From contig JADJBR010000007.1 in assembly GCA_016703645.1 (NCBI GenBank), forward strand, positions 1,240,001 to 1,304,000: a stretch of 64,000 bases of DNA, given 5' to 3'. The position numbers were made by a program, and so were the translations under genes. Shown here one piece after another: positions 1 to 9,277 of this stretch. The stretch comes from Zoogloea sp. GTDB lineage: Bacteria; Pseudomonadota; Gammaproteobacteria; Burkholderiales; Rhodocyclaceae. The notes beneath the pieces were generated by a model. That model was not told the DNA's origin and did no database searches. It was given only the letters and a program-made list of their open reading frames with translations. Numbering within the stretch: position 1 is the stretch's first letter; each line of letters begins with the position of its first letter.

Positions 1-1820
1 TCGACCGCAAGGGCAACTTCATGGATGTGGCGCTGCTGCGCCAGCATGAGCCGGTGTTCCTGTCCGGCCTGGGCGAAGGCCCCCTGCGCGACTTCCTGGC
101 CCAGTACGCCAACAAGAGCCTGAAACAGGAGATCACCGTCTCTAGCCTGTACGGCAACACCCGCGCCGGCGCCGGCGGCAACCGGGTGGTGCTGGACGGG
201 GTCAGCAAGGCCACCGCCTCGGTACGCATCGTCAACCAGACCGTCCTCACCTCGGCCCTCGCCGTGGCCCGGGCCCGCCTGGGCTTTGCCACACCGGCCG
301 AGAAAGGCCCGCTGGCCGAGGTGAAGGCCGACGTCTTCGAGCGACGCAGCTTCGCCGAGCTGCTGGCCTCGGGCGCCATCGGTCGCCTGCACCTGAGCCA
401 TGCCGATGTGGAGCAGCGCTTTGCCGGCAGCGACGGTGCCGGGGTGGATGCCGAGGCCCTGGCCCGGCCCGACGAGACCTTCATCGACCTGTATGTGGCC
501 TACCTCAACGCCCCCACCATCGGCCGCGCCCTACTCGGCGACACCGGCCACGCTGACCTGATGCGCCGCCTCGAGCCCGGCCAGCATGCCTGGTGGGTGG
601 CCAGCGCCGGGCGCGACGCCTACATCGACGAGGACTTCACCCGCGGCACCGTGCCTGCCCGCCTTGCCTTCAGCCAGGGCGGTGCGCCCGTCGAGCTGCG
701 CGACCTGGACCTGTCGCCCCGCCCGCCGGAGGGTGCACCGCCCCTCAACGCGGCCCTGGTGCTGCGCGTGCCCCCCATGTCGGGCATCGACCCGGCCAGC
801 CCGGTGCGTTTCGAGCTGACCCTTACCCGGGCCAGGGGCTCGATGCTACCCGTGCTCACCCAGCGCAGCGTCAGCCTCGATTACCAGGCACCGGAGGCCC
901 TGTTCTTCCGCCCCCCGGCCCCCCTGCCCGACTGGCTGATCGCCTGGAAGGAGCGTGGTGTGGAGCTGGGCATCATCGCCGCCGCGCTGGCCCTGCTGTC
1001 GGTGGTGCTCGCCCGGCCACGCTGGATCTCCGTGTCGGCGCGTCGGTTGAAGGTCTTCCGTCTCGCCTTTCTGGCCTTCACCCTGGGCTACATCGGCTGG
1101 TACGCCCAGGGGCAGCTATCCATCGTGCAGATCACCGGGGCCATCAAATCCCTGGTGGCGGGTGCCGGTCTGAAAAGCTTTCTCTACGACCCGGTGAGCC
1201 TGCTGCTGATCGCCTTCACCCTGGTCAGCTTCGTGGTGTGGGGCCGCGGCACCTTCTGCGGCTGGCTGTGCCCCTTCGGCGCGCTGCAGGAGTTCGCCGC
1301 CCTCCTCGCCCGCGCCCTGCGCCTGCCCGAACGCAAACTGCCCGCCCGGCTGGCCGGCGTGCTCGACCGGGGCCGCTTCGTCATCCTGGCCGCCCTCGCC
1401 GCGCTGGCCGCCCTCGCCCCCCAGTGGGCCGAGAAGGGCGTGGAGGTGGAACCCTTCAAGACCGCCATCACCGTGGGCTTCGACCGCAGCGCACCCTTCG
1501 TGGCCTATGCGCTGATACTGCTGGTGCTGGGCGGCCTGTACTACAAGTTCTTCTGCCGCTACCTGTGCCCCCTGGGCGCCGCCATGGCCCTGGGTGGCAA
1601 GCTGCGCCTGCTCGACTGGCTGCCCCGCCGCAGCGAATGCGGCCAACCCTGCCAGACCTGCCGCCACCGCTGCGCCTACGACGCCATCGAGAAAAGTGGC
1701 GCGATCCGTTACGAGCGCTGCTTCCAGTGCCTCGACTGCGTCGGCATCTACCACGACCCCGGTCGGTGTGCGCCAATCATGCTGATGTACAAGAAAGGCA
1801 AAGCCCGAAACGCAGGCTGA
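1..1820 (+). CDS. nosR: NosR-type regulatory/electron-transfer membrane protein (5'-truncated by window edge)
   Basis: C-terminal ~600 residues of NosR, the membrane flavo-iron-sulfur protein needed for expression and electron supply of nitrous oxide reductase. The reading frame is open from the first bases (DRKGNFMDVALL), so the true start lies upstream of the window; the ATG at 21 is internal. Visible parts are the end of the periplasmic FMN-binding domain, several membrane segments, two polyferredoxin-type motifs (FCGWLCPFGALQE and FCRYLCPLGAAM) and a C-terminal ferredoxin-like cysteine cluster (CQTCRHRC, CFQCLDC). nosZ and the other nos genes should lie upstream or elsewhere; none follow it here. 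The family call is secure. Confidence 0.93.
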   Translation, partial: DRKGNFMDVALLRQHEPVFLSGLGEGPLRDFLAQYANKSLKQEITVSSLYGNTRAGAGGNRVVLDGVSKATASVRIVNQTVLTSALAVARARLGFATPAEKGPLAEVKADVFERRSFAELLASGAIGRLHLSHADVEQRFAGSDGAGVDAEALARPDETFIDLYVAYLNAPTIGRALLGDTGHADLMRRLEPGQHAWWVASAGRDAYIDEDFTRGTVPARLAFSQGGAPVELRDLDLSPRPPEGAPPLNAALVLRVPPMSGIDPASPVRFELTLTRARGSMLPVLTQRSVSLDYQAPEALFFRPPAPLPDWLIAWKERGVELGIIAAALALLSVVLARPRWISVSARRLKVFRLAFLAFTLGYIGWYAQGQLSIVQITGAIKSLVAGAGLKSFLYDPVSLLLIAFTLVSFVVWGRGTFCGWLCPFGALQEFAALLARALRLPERKLPARLAGVLDRGRFVILAALAALAALAPQWAEKGVEVEPFKTAITVGFDRSAPFVAYALILLVLGGLYYKFFCRYLCPLGAAMALGGKLRLLDWLPRRSECGQPCQTCRHRCAYDAIEKSGAIRYERCFQCLDCVGIYHDPGRCAPIMLMYKKGKARNAG

Positions 1821-1980
1821 GAGGGCACGGCCTGATGGGGTCGAGTCCGTTCTCCATACCTTGGCAAGGGGAATTTCCGCTACACCTATCAAGAACTGAT
1901 CTTCCTGGCCGACATATAAGGGAATTCTCATTTTCCTTGGGGTGGCTGGCTACGGGCCGACGCCGCCCTTGGAGGCCAGC

Positions 1981-4062
1981 ATGCGCAACAATCAGCCTGT
2001 GTCGGGCATTGAACGTCAACTCGATGCCTCCGTGACGATCATTTCCCACACCGATGCATCTGGCCGCATCACCTTCGTCAATGAAGATTTCATTGACGCC
2101 AGTGGCTTCAGCCATGATGAGCTGATCGGCCAGCCCCACAACATGGTGCGCCACCCGGACATGCCAGCCGAGGCATTCCGCGATCTGTGGGACACCCTGA
2201 AGCACGGCCGCCCCTGGTCCGGCCTGGTCAAGAACCGCTGCAAGAACGGCGACCACTACTGGGTGCGCGCCTCGGTGACCCCCAAGCCTGAAGGCGGTTA
2301 CATGTCGGTGCGGGTAATGCCGACCCGTGCCGAGATCCTTGCTGCAGAAGCACTCTACAAGACCTTCCGCGGCAACCCAAGCTTGCGCATGCATGAGGGA
2401 AAGGTGGTTCGCGGCGGCCTTGGCGGGCTGCGCGACAAGGTGCTGGCACGAATCGACGACACCCGCATCGGGCGACGCCTGCTGGCCATCATGGTCATCG
2501 TGATGATCCTGCTGGTCGCCGCCTTGGCGGACAGTCAGCGCTCAGGGCGCGCCGTGGAGGCGGAGTACCGCGCCCACATCGCCGGCGACGTGGCCCAGCG
2601 GGTGGCCTACTACAAGCTCTACGCCCAAGGTTTGCAGATGGGCCAGGCCCTGCGCAACGCCATGCTCGATCCGGCCAACCCGAAAGCCTACGAAAACTAC
2701 ACCCGGGCCTCCGAAGCCTTCGACACGGCCCTGCAGACGGCCAGAGCCCTGGATGACGGGGGTCCGAAGTCGGGATTGCCCGCACGCATCGGCAGCCTGC
2801 GTGCCGAGCAGCGCGCCTTCCATGAGCGCGTTTTCAATCTGATCAAGGAGAGCCAGGGTGATGCCGCCCGACAAGTGCTCAACAAGGAAGAGACGCCCAA
2901 GTGGCGGGAGATCCGCGACCTGCTGCTGAAGGAGATCCAGCGCCTCGACGAAGCCTCACCCGTCCTGCTGGAAAGCCTGAACACCCAGTCGGACCAAGCC
3001 CTCCAACGCAGCCTGACGGTTGCCCTGGGCGCAGTCGTGCTGGGCACCTTGCTGGCGGCGTTGCTGCTGTCGCGCATCGCCCGCCAGGCCGCCCGGGCGG
3101 AAGCCATGGCTGCCGCGGTGGCCGGTGGCAATCTGAGCCGGGTCATCGAACCGGGGGGTCGTGACGAACTCGGCGCGATCCTCACCCATGTCGCCCTGCT
3201 GCGCAATCGCCTGCACGAGGCCATCAGCCTGATCCAGCAGAGTGCCCGTACCCTGAACGAATCCAGCGCACGGCTGGGCGCGGCAAGTCAGGCCACGGTC
3301 GAGGCCACCCACAGCCAGTCGCTCACGCTGGCCGACATCGCCCGCACGGTGGAAGGTCTGTCCCAATCCACCGTCGCCATGGGGGAACAGGCCCGGGAAG
3401 CCATGCAGGCCAATCTCCAGTCCGCGGAGACAACCCGCAGCAGCAGCGCGATCAGCCAGGCGGCAGCCACCTCGATCAGCGATGCGGCAAAGACCATGGC
3501 GGGTACGGAGCATCGCATCGGCGAACTGGCCGGCATGTCGGGCGAGATCGGCCGGGTCATCCAGGTCATCCGCGAGATCGCCGACCAGACCAATCTGCTT
3601 GCCCTCAATGCGGCCATCGAAGCCGCCCGGGCAGGGGAACAGGGTCGCGGCTTTGCGGTAGTGGCCGATGAAGTGCGCAAGCTTGCCGAACGCACCGGCA
3701 ACTCGACCCAGGAGATCGCCACCATGATCCAGCGCATCCAGAGCCTGAGTGCCGCCGTGGCCGGGGAAGTGGCCACCGGCAGCAGGGACGTGGGCGAGGG
3801 TGCCCGCAAGGCCCTTGAGGCAGGCCAGATTGCCGGATCGGTGGAATCGACGGTCGCCCGGGCCGGCCAGGCCGTGCACGCCATCGAGGACGCCCTGGCC
3901 GCCAATGGTCTTGCGACCCGCGACATCGCCGGGCAGATGGAGAGCGTCGCACGGAGCGCCCAGTGCGACGCCGAGATGGCCCGCCGCTCGGCCGAGGAAG
4001 CCCGTCAAGTGGGCATCCTGGCCACCCGCCTGGGCGAACTGGCTGCCCAGTTCAAGGCCTGA
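1981..4062 (+). CDS. PAS-domain methyl-accepting chemotaxis protein (Aer-like)
   Basis: Predicted 693-aa chemoreceptor. The start at 1981 is chosen because GGAGG lies five bases upstream; an in-frame ATG at 1942 lacks such a site. Order: N-terminal cytosolic PAS domain (about 10-130, with [10 protein letters not shown] and an HPDMP segment typical of Aer-type sensors), first membrane helix about 165-182, a ~160-residue helical segment, second membrane helix about 343-365, HAMP, and a C-terminal signalling domain with the hairpin region [20 protein letters not shown]. It probably steers motility by redox or oxygen sensing, though the PAS cofactor cannot be read from sequence. It stands alone between nosR and the flavodoxin gene. 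Confidence 0.9.
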   Translation: MRNNQPVSGIERQLDASVTIISHTDASGRITFVNEDFIDASGFSHDELIGQPHNMVRHPDMPAEAFRDLWDTLKHGRPWSGLVKNRCKNGDHYWVRASVTPKPEGGYMSVRVMPTRAEILAAEALYKTFRGNPSLRMHEGKVVRGGLGGLRDKVLARIDDTRIGRRLLAIMVIVMILLVAALADSQRSGRAVEAEYRAHIAGDVAQRVAYYKLYAQGLQMGQALRNAMLDPANPKAYENYTRASEAFDTALQTARALDDGGPKSGLPARIGSLRAEQRAFHERVFNLIKESQGDAARQVLNKEETPKWREIRDLLLKEIQRLDEASPVLLESLNTQSDQALQRSLTVALGAVVLGTLLAALLLSRIARQAARAEAMAAAVAGGNLSRVIEPGGRDELGAILTHVALLRNRLHEAISLIQQSARTLNESSARLGAASQATVEATHSQSLTLADIARTVEGLSQSTVAMGEQAREAMQANLQSAETTRSSSAISQAAATSISDAAKTMAGTEHRIGELAGMSGEIGRVIQVIREIADQTNLLALNAAIEAARAGEQGRGFAVVADEVRKLAERTGNSTQEIATMIQRIQSLSAAVAGEVATGSRDVGEGARKALEAGQIAGSVESTVARAGQAVHAIEDALAANGLATRDIAGQMESVARSAQCDAEMARRSAEEARQVGILATRLGELAAQFKA

Positions 4063-4077
4063 GCGCAACACCCTTCA

Positions 4078-4635
4078 TCACAAACCCTTGAATTGCGCCG
4101 TCACTGCAGCCACCCGCTGGCCGAACAGGCGGGCGGTTTCCAGGTCGCCCGCCGGCATCTCCTCGGGACTGGCATCGGAGGGAGACTGGGCCATCGCACC
4201 ACTGAATGAGCCCACGTAGTTCACATCGTTACGATCCGCTGCCTTGGTGTTGGACGGCATCAGGCCTGTACCCACCCAGATTCCGCTGTGCTGCATGGCC
4301 AGGGTGAACAGGTAGTGCAGCGTGGACAGCTTGTCGCCATTCATGGTGGCGCTATTGGTGAAGCCGGCAAAGACCTTGTCCTTCCAGGCCTGGGTGAACC
4401 AGGCCTTACTGCTCGCGTCGGCGAACTTCTTGAACTGCCAACTCACGGTGCCCATGTAGGTCGGGCTACCCATGATAATGGCATCGGCGGCATTCAGACT
4501 GTCCCAGCCACCTTCCGGCAGGTTTCCTTCGGCATCGACGGCGAGCAGTTCGGCACCGGCGCCGTCCGCAACGGCCTGGGCGAGACGCAGGGTATGGCCG
4601 TAGCCGGAATGGAAAACCACAGCGATTCTTGTCAT
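4078..4635 (-). CDS. Flavodoxin-like NAD(P)H:quinone oxidoreductase (WrbA-like)
   Basis: 185-aa flavodoxin-fold protein. The ATG at 4635 is preferred over a longer frame to 4812 because AAGGAG sits just upstream and the protein then begins with the FMN phosphate-binding strand-loop VVFHSGYGHTLRLA. The segment GSPTYMGTVSWQFKKF is the second FMN contact typical of WrbA/flavodoxin-family reductases. Likely role is two-electron quinone reduction in the cytosol. It lies 52 bp downstream of the pirin gene on the same strand and both diverge from a LysR regulator, a common arrangement for quinone or electrophile stress genes. WrbA proper is somewhat longer, so the exact subfamily is left open. Confidence 0.85.
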   Translation of the reverse strand: MTRIAVVFHSGYGHTLRLAQAVADGAGAELLAVDAEGNLPEGGWDSLNAADAIIMGSPTYMGTVSWQFKKFADASSKAWFTQAWKDKVFAGFTNSATMNGDKLSTLHYLFTLAMQHSGIWVGTGLMPSNTKAADRNDVNYVGSFSGAMAQSPSDASPEEMPAGDLETARLFGQRVAAVTAQFKGL

Positions 4636-4687
4636 GGTGAAGCTCCTTCTGGGGATTGGGGGTGAAACAGAAACGGTTAAGACGCGG

Positions 4688-5389
4688 TCACGGTGCCAGG
4701 TCGAAGACCATGACTTCCGCATCGCGCCCTTCACGCAGGTGCAGCGCGGACTCACTGGCCAGAAGCACGGCATCACCGGCCTGCAGTATCTGGTCATTGA
4801 CCCGCAAGGCACCGCGGATCACATGGACATAGGCCTTGCGGGCAGGGTCGAGCGCCAGGCAGGCGGCCTCTTCGCCATCGAACAGGCCCAGGTAAAGGCT
4901 GGCATCCCCATGGAGTGTCAGCGCCCCGTCGGCACCGTCCGGCCCTGCAACCCTGCGCAGGCGCCCACGCCGCTCGGCAACCGGGAACGACTTTTGCTCG
5001 TAAGCCGGAGCCAGACCGGCTCTGACGGGCTCAATCCAGATCTGCAGGAAATGGGTGGTGGTGTCGGCCGCGTGGTTGAACTCGCTGTGGCGCACACCGG
5101 TGCCGGCGCTCATGCGCTGCACGTCACCGGGCAGGATCTCCGTGCCATTGCCCATGCTGTCCCGGTGGGCGAGGGCACCGGACAGCACATAGCTGATGAT
5201 TTCCATGTCCCGGTGCCCGTGGGTACCGAAACCGCAGCCCGGCGCGACCCGGTCCTCGTTGATGACCCGCAGATTGCCCCAGCCCATATGGGCCGGATCG
5301 TGGTAGCCGGCGAAGGAGAAACTGTGATGGCTTTGCAACCAGCCATGATCGGCATGGCCCCGATCACCGGATCTACGCAGGGTAAGCAT
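4688..5389 (-). CDS. Pirin family protein (YhaK/YhhW type bicupin)
   Basis: 233-aa bicupin. The N-terminal cupin carries the metal ligands of pirins in FGTHGHRDMEIISYVLSG and the later HSEFNH, with the pirin opening HHSFSFAGYHDP. Bacterial members can oxidise quercetin-like flavonols or act as redox-responsive regulators; the natural substrate is not predictable. AGGAGG lies upstream of the ATG at 5389. It is co-directional with the flavodoxin-like gene downstream, and its upstream region is shared with the divergent LysR gene at 5495, so LysR control of this pair is likely. Confidence 0.9.
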   Translation of the reverse strand: MLTLRRSGDRGHADHGWLQSHHSFSFAGYHDPAHMGWGNLRVINEDRVAPGCGFGTHGHRDMEIISYVLSGALAHRDSMGNGTEILPGDVQRMSAGTGVRHSEFNHAADTTTHFLQIWIEPVRAGLAPAYEQKSFPVAERRGRLRRVAGPDGADGALTLHGDASLYLGLFDGEEAACLALDPARKAYVHVIRGALRVNDQILQAGDAVLLASESALHLREGRDAEVMVFDLAP

Positions 5390-5494
5390 GGTCTGACCTC
5401 CTGTAATGAAGCCCAGTGTAGCGTTGCCCCCGGCCCGGACGATCCGCCGGTTTTGTCGGCATCATTCAAATAATATGAACGAAGGCATCCAGTC

Positions 5495-6430
5495 ATGTCG
5501 AAAAACCACCTGTCGCCCCGGGATGTGCTCACGCCGGACGCCCTCGCCATGCTGCAGCGCATCGAGGAAGCCGGCAGCTTCGCTGCGGCGGCCCGGGCTG
5601 CCGGCATGGTGCCCAGCGCCCTCACCTACCGGGTGCGGCAGATCGAGGATGCCCTCGACGTGCTGCTCTTCGACCGCAGCGCACGCCATGCCCGACTGAC
5701 CCCGGCAGGCCGGGAACTTCTGCGGGAAGGGGCACGCCTGCTGGACGAACTGGACGCGGTGGCAAACCGGGTGAAACGGGTTGCCACCGGCTGGGAAGCC
5801 CAGTTCACCCTGGCGGTGGACGGCGTCATCAATCGGACCACCCTGTTCGAATTGTGCGAAGCCTTCCTTGCCCTCGAACCTCCGACACGCCTGCGCCTGC
5901 GTGATGAAGTCCTGTCGGGAACACTCGAAGCCCTCACCTCGGGACAAGCCGATCTGGCCATCGGCGTGGTCGCCGAAACCCTGCTGCCCGAAGGCGTGGA
6001 TGCCCTGCCCCTGGGCAGTCAGCGCTTCATCTTTGCCGTCGCGCCCCATCACCCCCTGGCCCGCACCACCGCCCCCCTGGACGACGCCACCATCGGCCGC
6101 CACCGCGCCGTGGCGGTCGCCGACTCCGCCTCCCGGGGCAAGGGTCTGACCATCGGCCTGCTGGGCGGCCAGGATGTCTTCACCGTTCCAGGCCTCACCG
6201 AGAAGCTGGAGGCACAATTGCGGGGCATGGGGGTGGGCTTTCTGCCCGAATGCCTGGCACGCCCCTACATCGACGCGGGCCGCTTGGTCGCTCCACCGGT
6301 CGCCCGTAAGGAGCGCATCTTCCACATCAGTTATGCGTGGCGAAAAACCCCGGCGCCCGCGGGCAAGGCGCTGGCCTGGTGGCAGGCGCGCCTGGCCGAC
6401 CCGGTGACGCGGAAGGCGCTGCTCGGTTGA
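5495..6430 (+). CDS. LysR-family transcriptional regulator
   Basis: 311-aa LysR-type regulator: N-terminal winged helix-turn-helix (AMLQRIEEAGSFAAAARAAG, then a recognition-helix region ending in YRVRQIEDALDVLLFDR) and a C-terminal effector-binding domain. It is transcribed away from the pirin/flavodoxin pair with 105 bp between starts, the classic geometry for a LysR regulator and its target operon. The inducer is unknown. The C-terminal basic stretch and length are ordinary for the family. Confidence 0.9.
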   Translation: MSKNHLSPRDVLTPDALAMLQRIEEAGSFAAAARAAGMVPSALTYRVRQIEDALDVLLFDRSARHARLTPAGRELLREGARLLDELDAVANRVKRVATGWEAQFTLAVDGVINRTTLFELCEAFLALEPPTRLRLRDEVLSGTLEALTSGQADLAIGVVAETLLPEGVDALPLGSQRFIFAVAPHHPLARTTAPLDDATIGRHRAVAVADSASRGKGLTIGLLGGQDVFTVPGLTEKLEAQLRGMGVGFLPECLARPYIDAGRLVAPPVARKERIFHISYAWRKTPAPAGKALAWWQARLADPVTRKALLG

Positions 6431-6541
6431 AAGCCGGTCGTACGTGCTTCCGCCCTTTTCATCAACCACCTGAAGAATAGACGTCGGCGGCACGCGGCCT
6501 GGCCCGAAGGACACGCCATTCAGCCGCCGACAGAGCCCGAA

Positions 6542-7510
6542 TCAAAACACCAGGGGGTAAGGGCCGGCATTGCCAGCCGCGGAGTACAGGGTGGCACTGA
6601 CGGCATCCTGCGAAACGGTGAGGATGCCGAAGTTGCCACTTGCCCCCAGGAGGCCAGGCTTATTCTTGAGCGGCCCCGGCCGGGCCGCACCCGACGCGGT
6701 AATCTCGTACAAGGGCAGTCCGAGGGGCCGATGATTGCGGGGTGGCTTGTTTTTGTGGATATCGCCGGTCAGGACAACGACATTTCCGGGTGCCTTGCTG
6801 AGAAACCACTCGTAGTCGAGGTACTTGTCCCACGCTTCGTCAGTGCCCTGCAGCACACTGCCGGAACCAACCAGCTTGATACCCGGCCCCTCCGCGAGCA
6901 AACCGAAGAGCCATTCCAGTTGATCAGGGCCATGCATCAAGCTGCCCGGTTCGTTCAGGGGGTCCTGCCGGAAAGTTCGCCCATCAAGGAGGACGAAGCG
7001 CACGCCATCCTTGTCAAAGTAGTACTGAATGCCCGAATCCGGCTGGGCGAGTAGCGCCTCCAGGCTGGGGCATTCAGGATATGGGCTATCAAAGGCAAGG
7101 GTTTCGAGGGCGTTCCTGAATTGCGTAAACAGGCCCCGGGAAATCAGCCGCTTTGCGAGGGGCACCGCATGTTTCTTCGTCTTTCCGGCACCACGGCTGT
7201 TGTTCCACGCAAAGTCGTGGTCGTCCCAGGTCATCCCCAGACGGACCCCCGAACGCACGAGCCTTCGGAATGACGTCACACCCCATTGCAGTGCATAGAG
7301 GCCATACAGAAAGCGGGCAAACTCGGCGTCACTCTTGTTCTGCGGTGAGCCCAGGGGCCGATCCGCACCGAGGAACTTGACCCCGAAATCAAGGTAAACC
7401 GAATCCCCCAGCAGAAGCAGAACATCGGGCTCCAGCGCATGGATGCGGTCCCAAACTAGCTGCAATGGATCATCCTCTGCGTCGAAACACGAGGTGAATG
7501 CTATTCTCAT
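6542..7510 (-). CDS. PhoD-like metallophosphoesterase
   Basis: 322-aa protein with alkaline phosphatase D-type calcineurin-like fold: metal-binding signatures LLLLGDSVYLD, GMTWDDHDFAWNN and VVLTGDIHKN, plus LLDGRTFRQD. No signal peptide is visible (it begins MRIAFTSCFDAEDD), unlike classical secreted PhoD, so it may act in the cytosol or be exported another way. GGAGG precedes the ATG. It lies 72 bp downstream of the exported protein at 7583-8362 on the same strand and may be co-transcribed. The substrate (phosphodiester or phosphomonoester) is not predictable. Confidence 0.85.
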   Translation of the reverse strand: MRIAFTSCFDAEDDPLQLVWDRIHALEPDVLLLLGDSVYLDFGVKFLGADRPLGSPQNKSDAEFARFLYGLYALQWGVTSFRRLVRSGVRLGMTWDDHDFAWNNSRGAGKTKKHAVPLAKRLISRGLFTQFRNALETLAFDSPYPECPSLEALLAQPDSGIQYYFDKDGVRFVLLDGRTFRQDPLNEPGSLMHGPDQLEWLFGLLAEGPGIKLVGSGSVLQGTDEAWDKYLDYEWFLSKAPGNVVVLTGDIHKNKPPRNHRPLGLPLYEITASGAARPGPLKNKPGLLGASGNFGILTVSQDAVSATLYSAAGNAGPYPLVF

Positions 7511-7582
7511 TTTTATCCTCCAGCTAAAATGCGCTCAGGCGCCATCATTGACACCTCCAAGCACGGGTTGTCCACGATAGCG

Positions 7583-8362
7583 TCACTGCAGGAAGGAATA
7601 GCCAATCTGAATGGCCACCCAGGGCTTGTAATTTCCCCCATAGTTGGCGCTCGATGAAACGACATCCCATCCGGCAACTGCCCCCACCTGGAATGAGTCC
7701 TTAAGCGTGGTGATGGCCCCGAAACCGGCCGAAAGGCCGGCATTGTCGGTCGTCTTTGACACGCCGTTCTCTGTCTTCTGGATGGAGATCACCGTTGCCC
7801 CGGCGAAACCGATGTAGGTTAAGTCCATACCCAGCACCGGGGCTTGGCGCCAACCCACGTAACCTCCGACAGTACTCGCACCGCGCATGCCGCGATCCCC
7901 GGCCAGTACGTACTTGAACGGCACCATCAACATTCCGTAGGTGTAGCCCGACCGGTGCATTCCCGCCTCAACCAGTTGCGATACGGGAAGGTCATAGGCG
8001 CGCCCCGAAACCAGCCCCTCTGTCAGCTTGCTCCCATCCTTGACCCGACAGGGCGTGCTGACCGCACTTGCCGGCCCCTTCGCAACGACGAACAGGAGGT
8101 TGTTCCTCGGATTGGCTGCGTCATCGCGATGACCAATCACCTTGACCTTGTCTCCCGTGCGCAGACACGCCTCATCGCCTCCACTCTTAAGAACCGTATC
8201 AGCCTCGAACTTGAGGGTATCGCCGATAAAATTGCTCTTGTCATTGGGCAAAGTCTTGACGGGCTGCGCATCGTTAGCCCACGCAGGCGTGGCGATAGCC
8301 CAGGAGAGTGGAAGACAGAGGACAGAAAATGCCAGTTTCCGGGCCGGATCAAAGGATTTCAT
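7583..8362 (-). CDS. Exported protein of unknown function, possible outer-membrane beta protein
   Basis: 259 aa from the ATG at 8362 (GGAGA seven bases upstream); the longer frame to 8680 runs through regulatory DNA. The N terminus is a clear signal peptide ending ATPAWA. The mature part has a Lys/Asp-rich first half, with two cysteines (DEACLRTGD and TPCRVKDG) that could form a disulfide, and a glycine/aromatic second half of alternating hydrophobic residues ending IQIGYSFLQ, reminiscent of a small beta-barrel. I do not recognise a family. It diverges from the response-regulator gene across a region rich in inverted repeats, so it may be a target of that regulator. Confidence 0.6.
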   Translation of the reverse strand: MKSFDPARKLAFSVLCLPLSWAIATPAWANDAQPVKTLPNDKSNFIGDTLKFEADTVLKSGGDEACLRTGDKVKVIGHRDDAANPRNNLLFVVAKGPASAVSTPCRVKDGSKLTEGLVSGRAYDLPVSQLVEAGMHRSGYTYGMLMVPFKYVLAGDRGMRGASTVGGYVGWRQAPVLGMDLTYIGFAGATVISIQKTENGVSKTTDNAGLSAGFGAITTLKDSFQVGAVAGWDVVSSSANYGGNYKPWVAIQIGYSFLQ

Positions 8363-8477
8363 GATGAAGTCTCCAGGGGAAATGAACGATTGGACAATCC
8401 GGCGATCTGCCGGGCTCTGTGCGGCAGAGCCCCGACCCGCGCCGTTGAATAAGTGTCCGTCATGACCCTGCATAGCG

Positions 8478-8539
8478 CATCCCCATAAATGAGGATGTAG
8501 ATCGGGTAGATATATCTTCATCCATGTGCAAGGATGAAG
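8478..8539. promoter_or_regulatory. Two inverted repeats with shared CATCC/GGATG half-sites in a divergent intergenic region
   Basis: Between the exported-protein gene (minus) and the response-regulator gene (plus) lie two inverted repeats: CATCCcCAT...ATGaGGATG at 8478-8497 and CTTCATCC...GGATGAAG at 8516-8523/8532-8539. The second has perfect 8-bp arms separated by 8 bases. The repeated half-site suggests cooperative binding of a dimeric regulator, most simply the adjacent NarL-type protein. This is inferred from symmetry and position only. Confidence 0.45.
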
Positions 8540-8603
8540 AAGACCCCAACGCAAAACAGCGGCCGCCCCGAGCGATGACCGCAACATTCCCATAGGACTC
8601 GGC

Positions 8604-9263
8604 ATGAAGACCGATCCGTTGATTCCGACAACCGTCGCCGTGGTGGAGGATGACCCGCATGCCCAGGCACGCATGGTCAAGGTGATGGCACAAGACCCCA
8701 GTCTTCGGCTGAGCTACATCACGGACAGCGGAAGCGAGTTGCTGAAGTGGTTTGCGGACAATCCCGTCGACGTACTTCTGGTGGACCTCGGACTTCCTGA
8801 CATCCCCGGCATCCGTGTGATCAAGGCCTGTGCAACGAGGCGACCTGCATGTTCGATCATGGTGATATCGATCTTCGGTGACGAGAAGAACATGCTGGAT
8901 GCCTTTGAGGCCGGAGCCCGCGGCTATCTGCTCAAGGATGGTACCGAAGCCGAACTCTCCGGCCACATCCGCAACCTGCACAACGGGGGCTCGCCGATAT
9001 CACCCCTCATCGCTCGCAAGCTCTTGCTACGCCTGAGCGGAAGCAGGCCAACCAGTGCAGTGCCGGACAGCACCCTCTCGCCGCGAGAACACCACGTGCT
9101 TGATCTCGTCGCCCGTGGTTTCACGTATCCCGAGGTGGCGGAACAGATCAGCGTCACACTGAACACCGTGCATACCCATATCCGCAACATCTACGGAAAA
9201 CTGGGTGTCCATAACAAGACCGAAGCAATCTTTGAAGCCCGCAACATCGGGTTGCTGCCCTGA
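8604..9263 (+). CDS. NarL/FixJ-type response regulator
   Basis: 219 aa. Receiver domain 1-125: acidic pair in AVVEDDPHA, phosphoacceptor Asp in VLLVDLGLPDIPG, and the switch lysine in GYLLKDGTE. A C-terminal LuxR-type helix-turn-helix occupies about 150-215 (LSPREHHVLDLVARG, then the recognition segment LNTVHTHIRNIYGKLGV). The gene is followed after 14 bp by a membrane kinase of the HisKA_3 type, its probable partner. Upstream inverted repeats suggest autoregulation and control of the divergent exported protein and phosphoesterase. Confidence 0.9.
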   Translation: MKTDPLIPTTVAVVEDDPHAQARMVKVMAQDPSLRLSYITDSGSELLKWFADNPVDVLLVDLGLPDIPGIRVIKACATRRPACSIMVISIFGDEKNMLDAFEAGARGYLLKDGTEAELSGHIRNLHNGGSPISPLIARKLLLRLSGSRPTSAVPDSTLSPREHHVLDLVARGFTYPEVAEQISVTLNTVHTHIRNIYGKLGVHNKTEAIFEARNIGLLP

Positions 9264-9277
9264 GGCCCACCGCGTCC

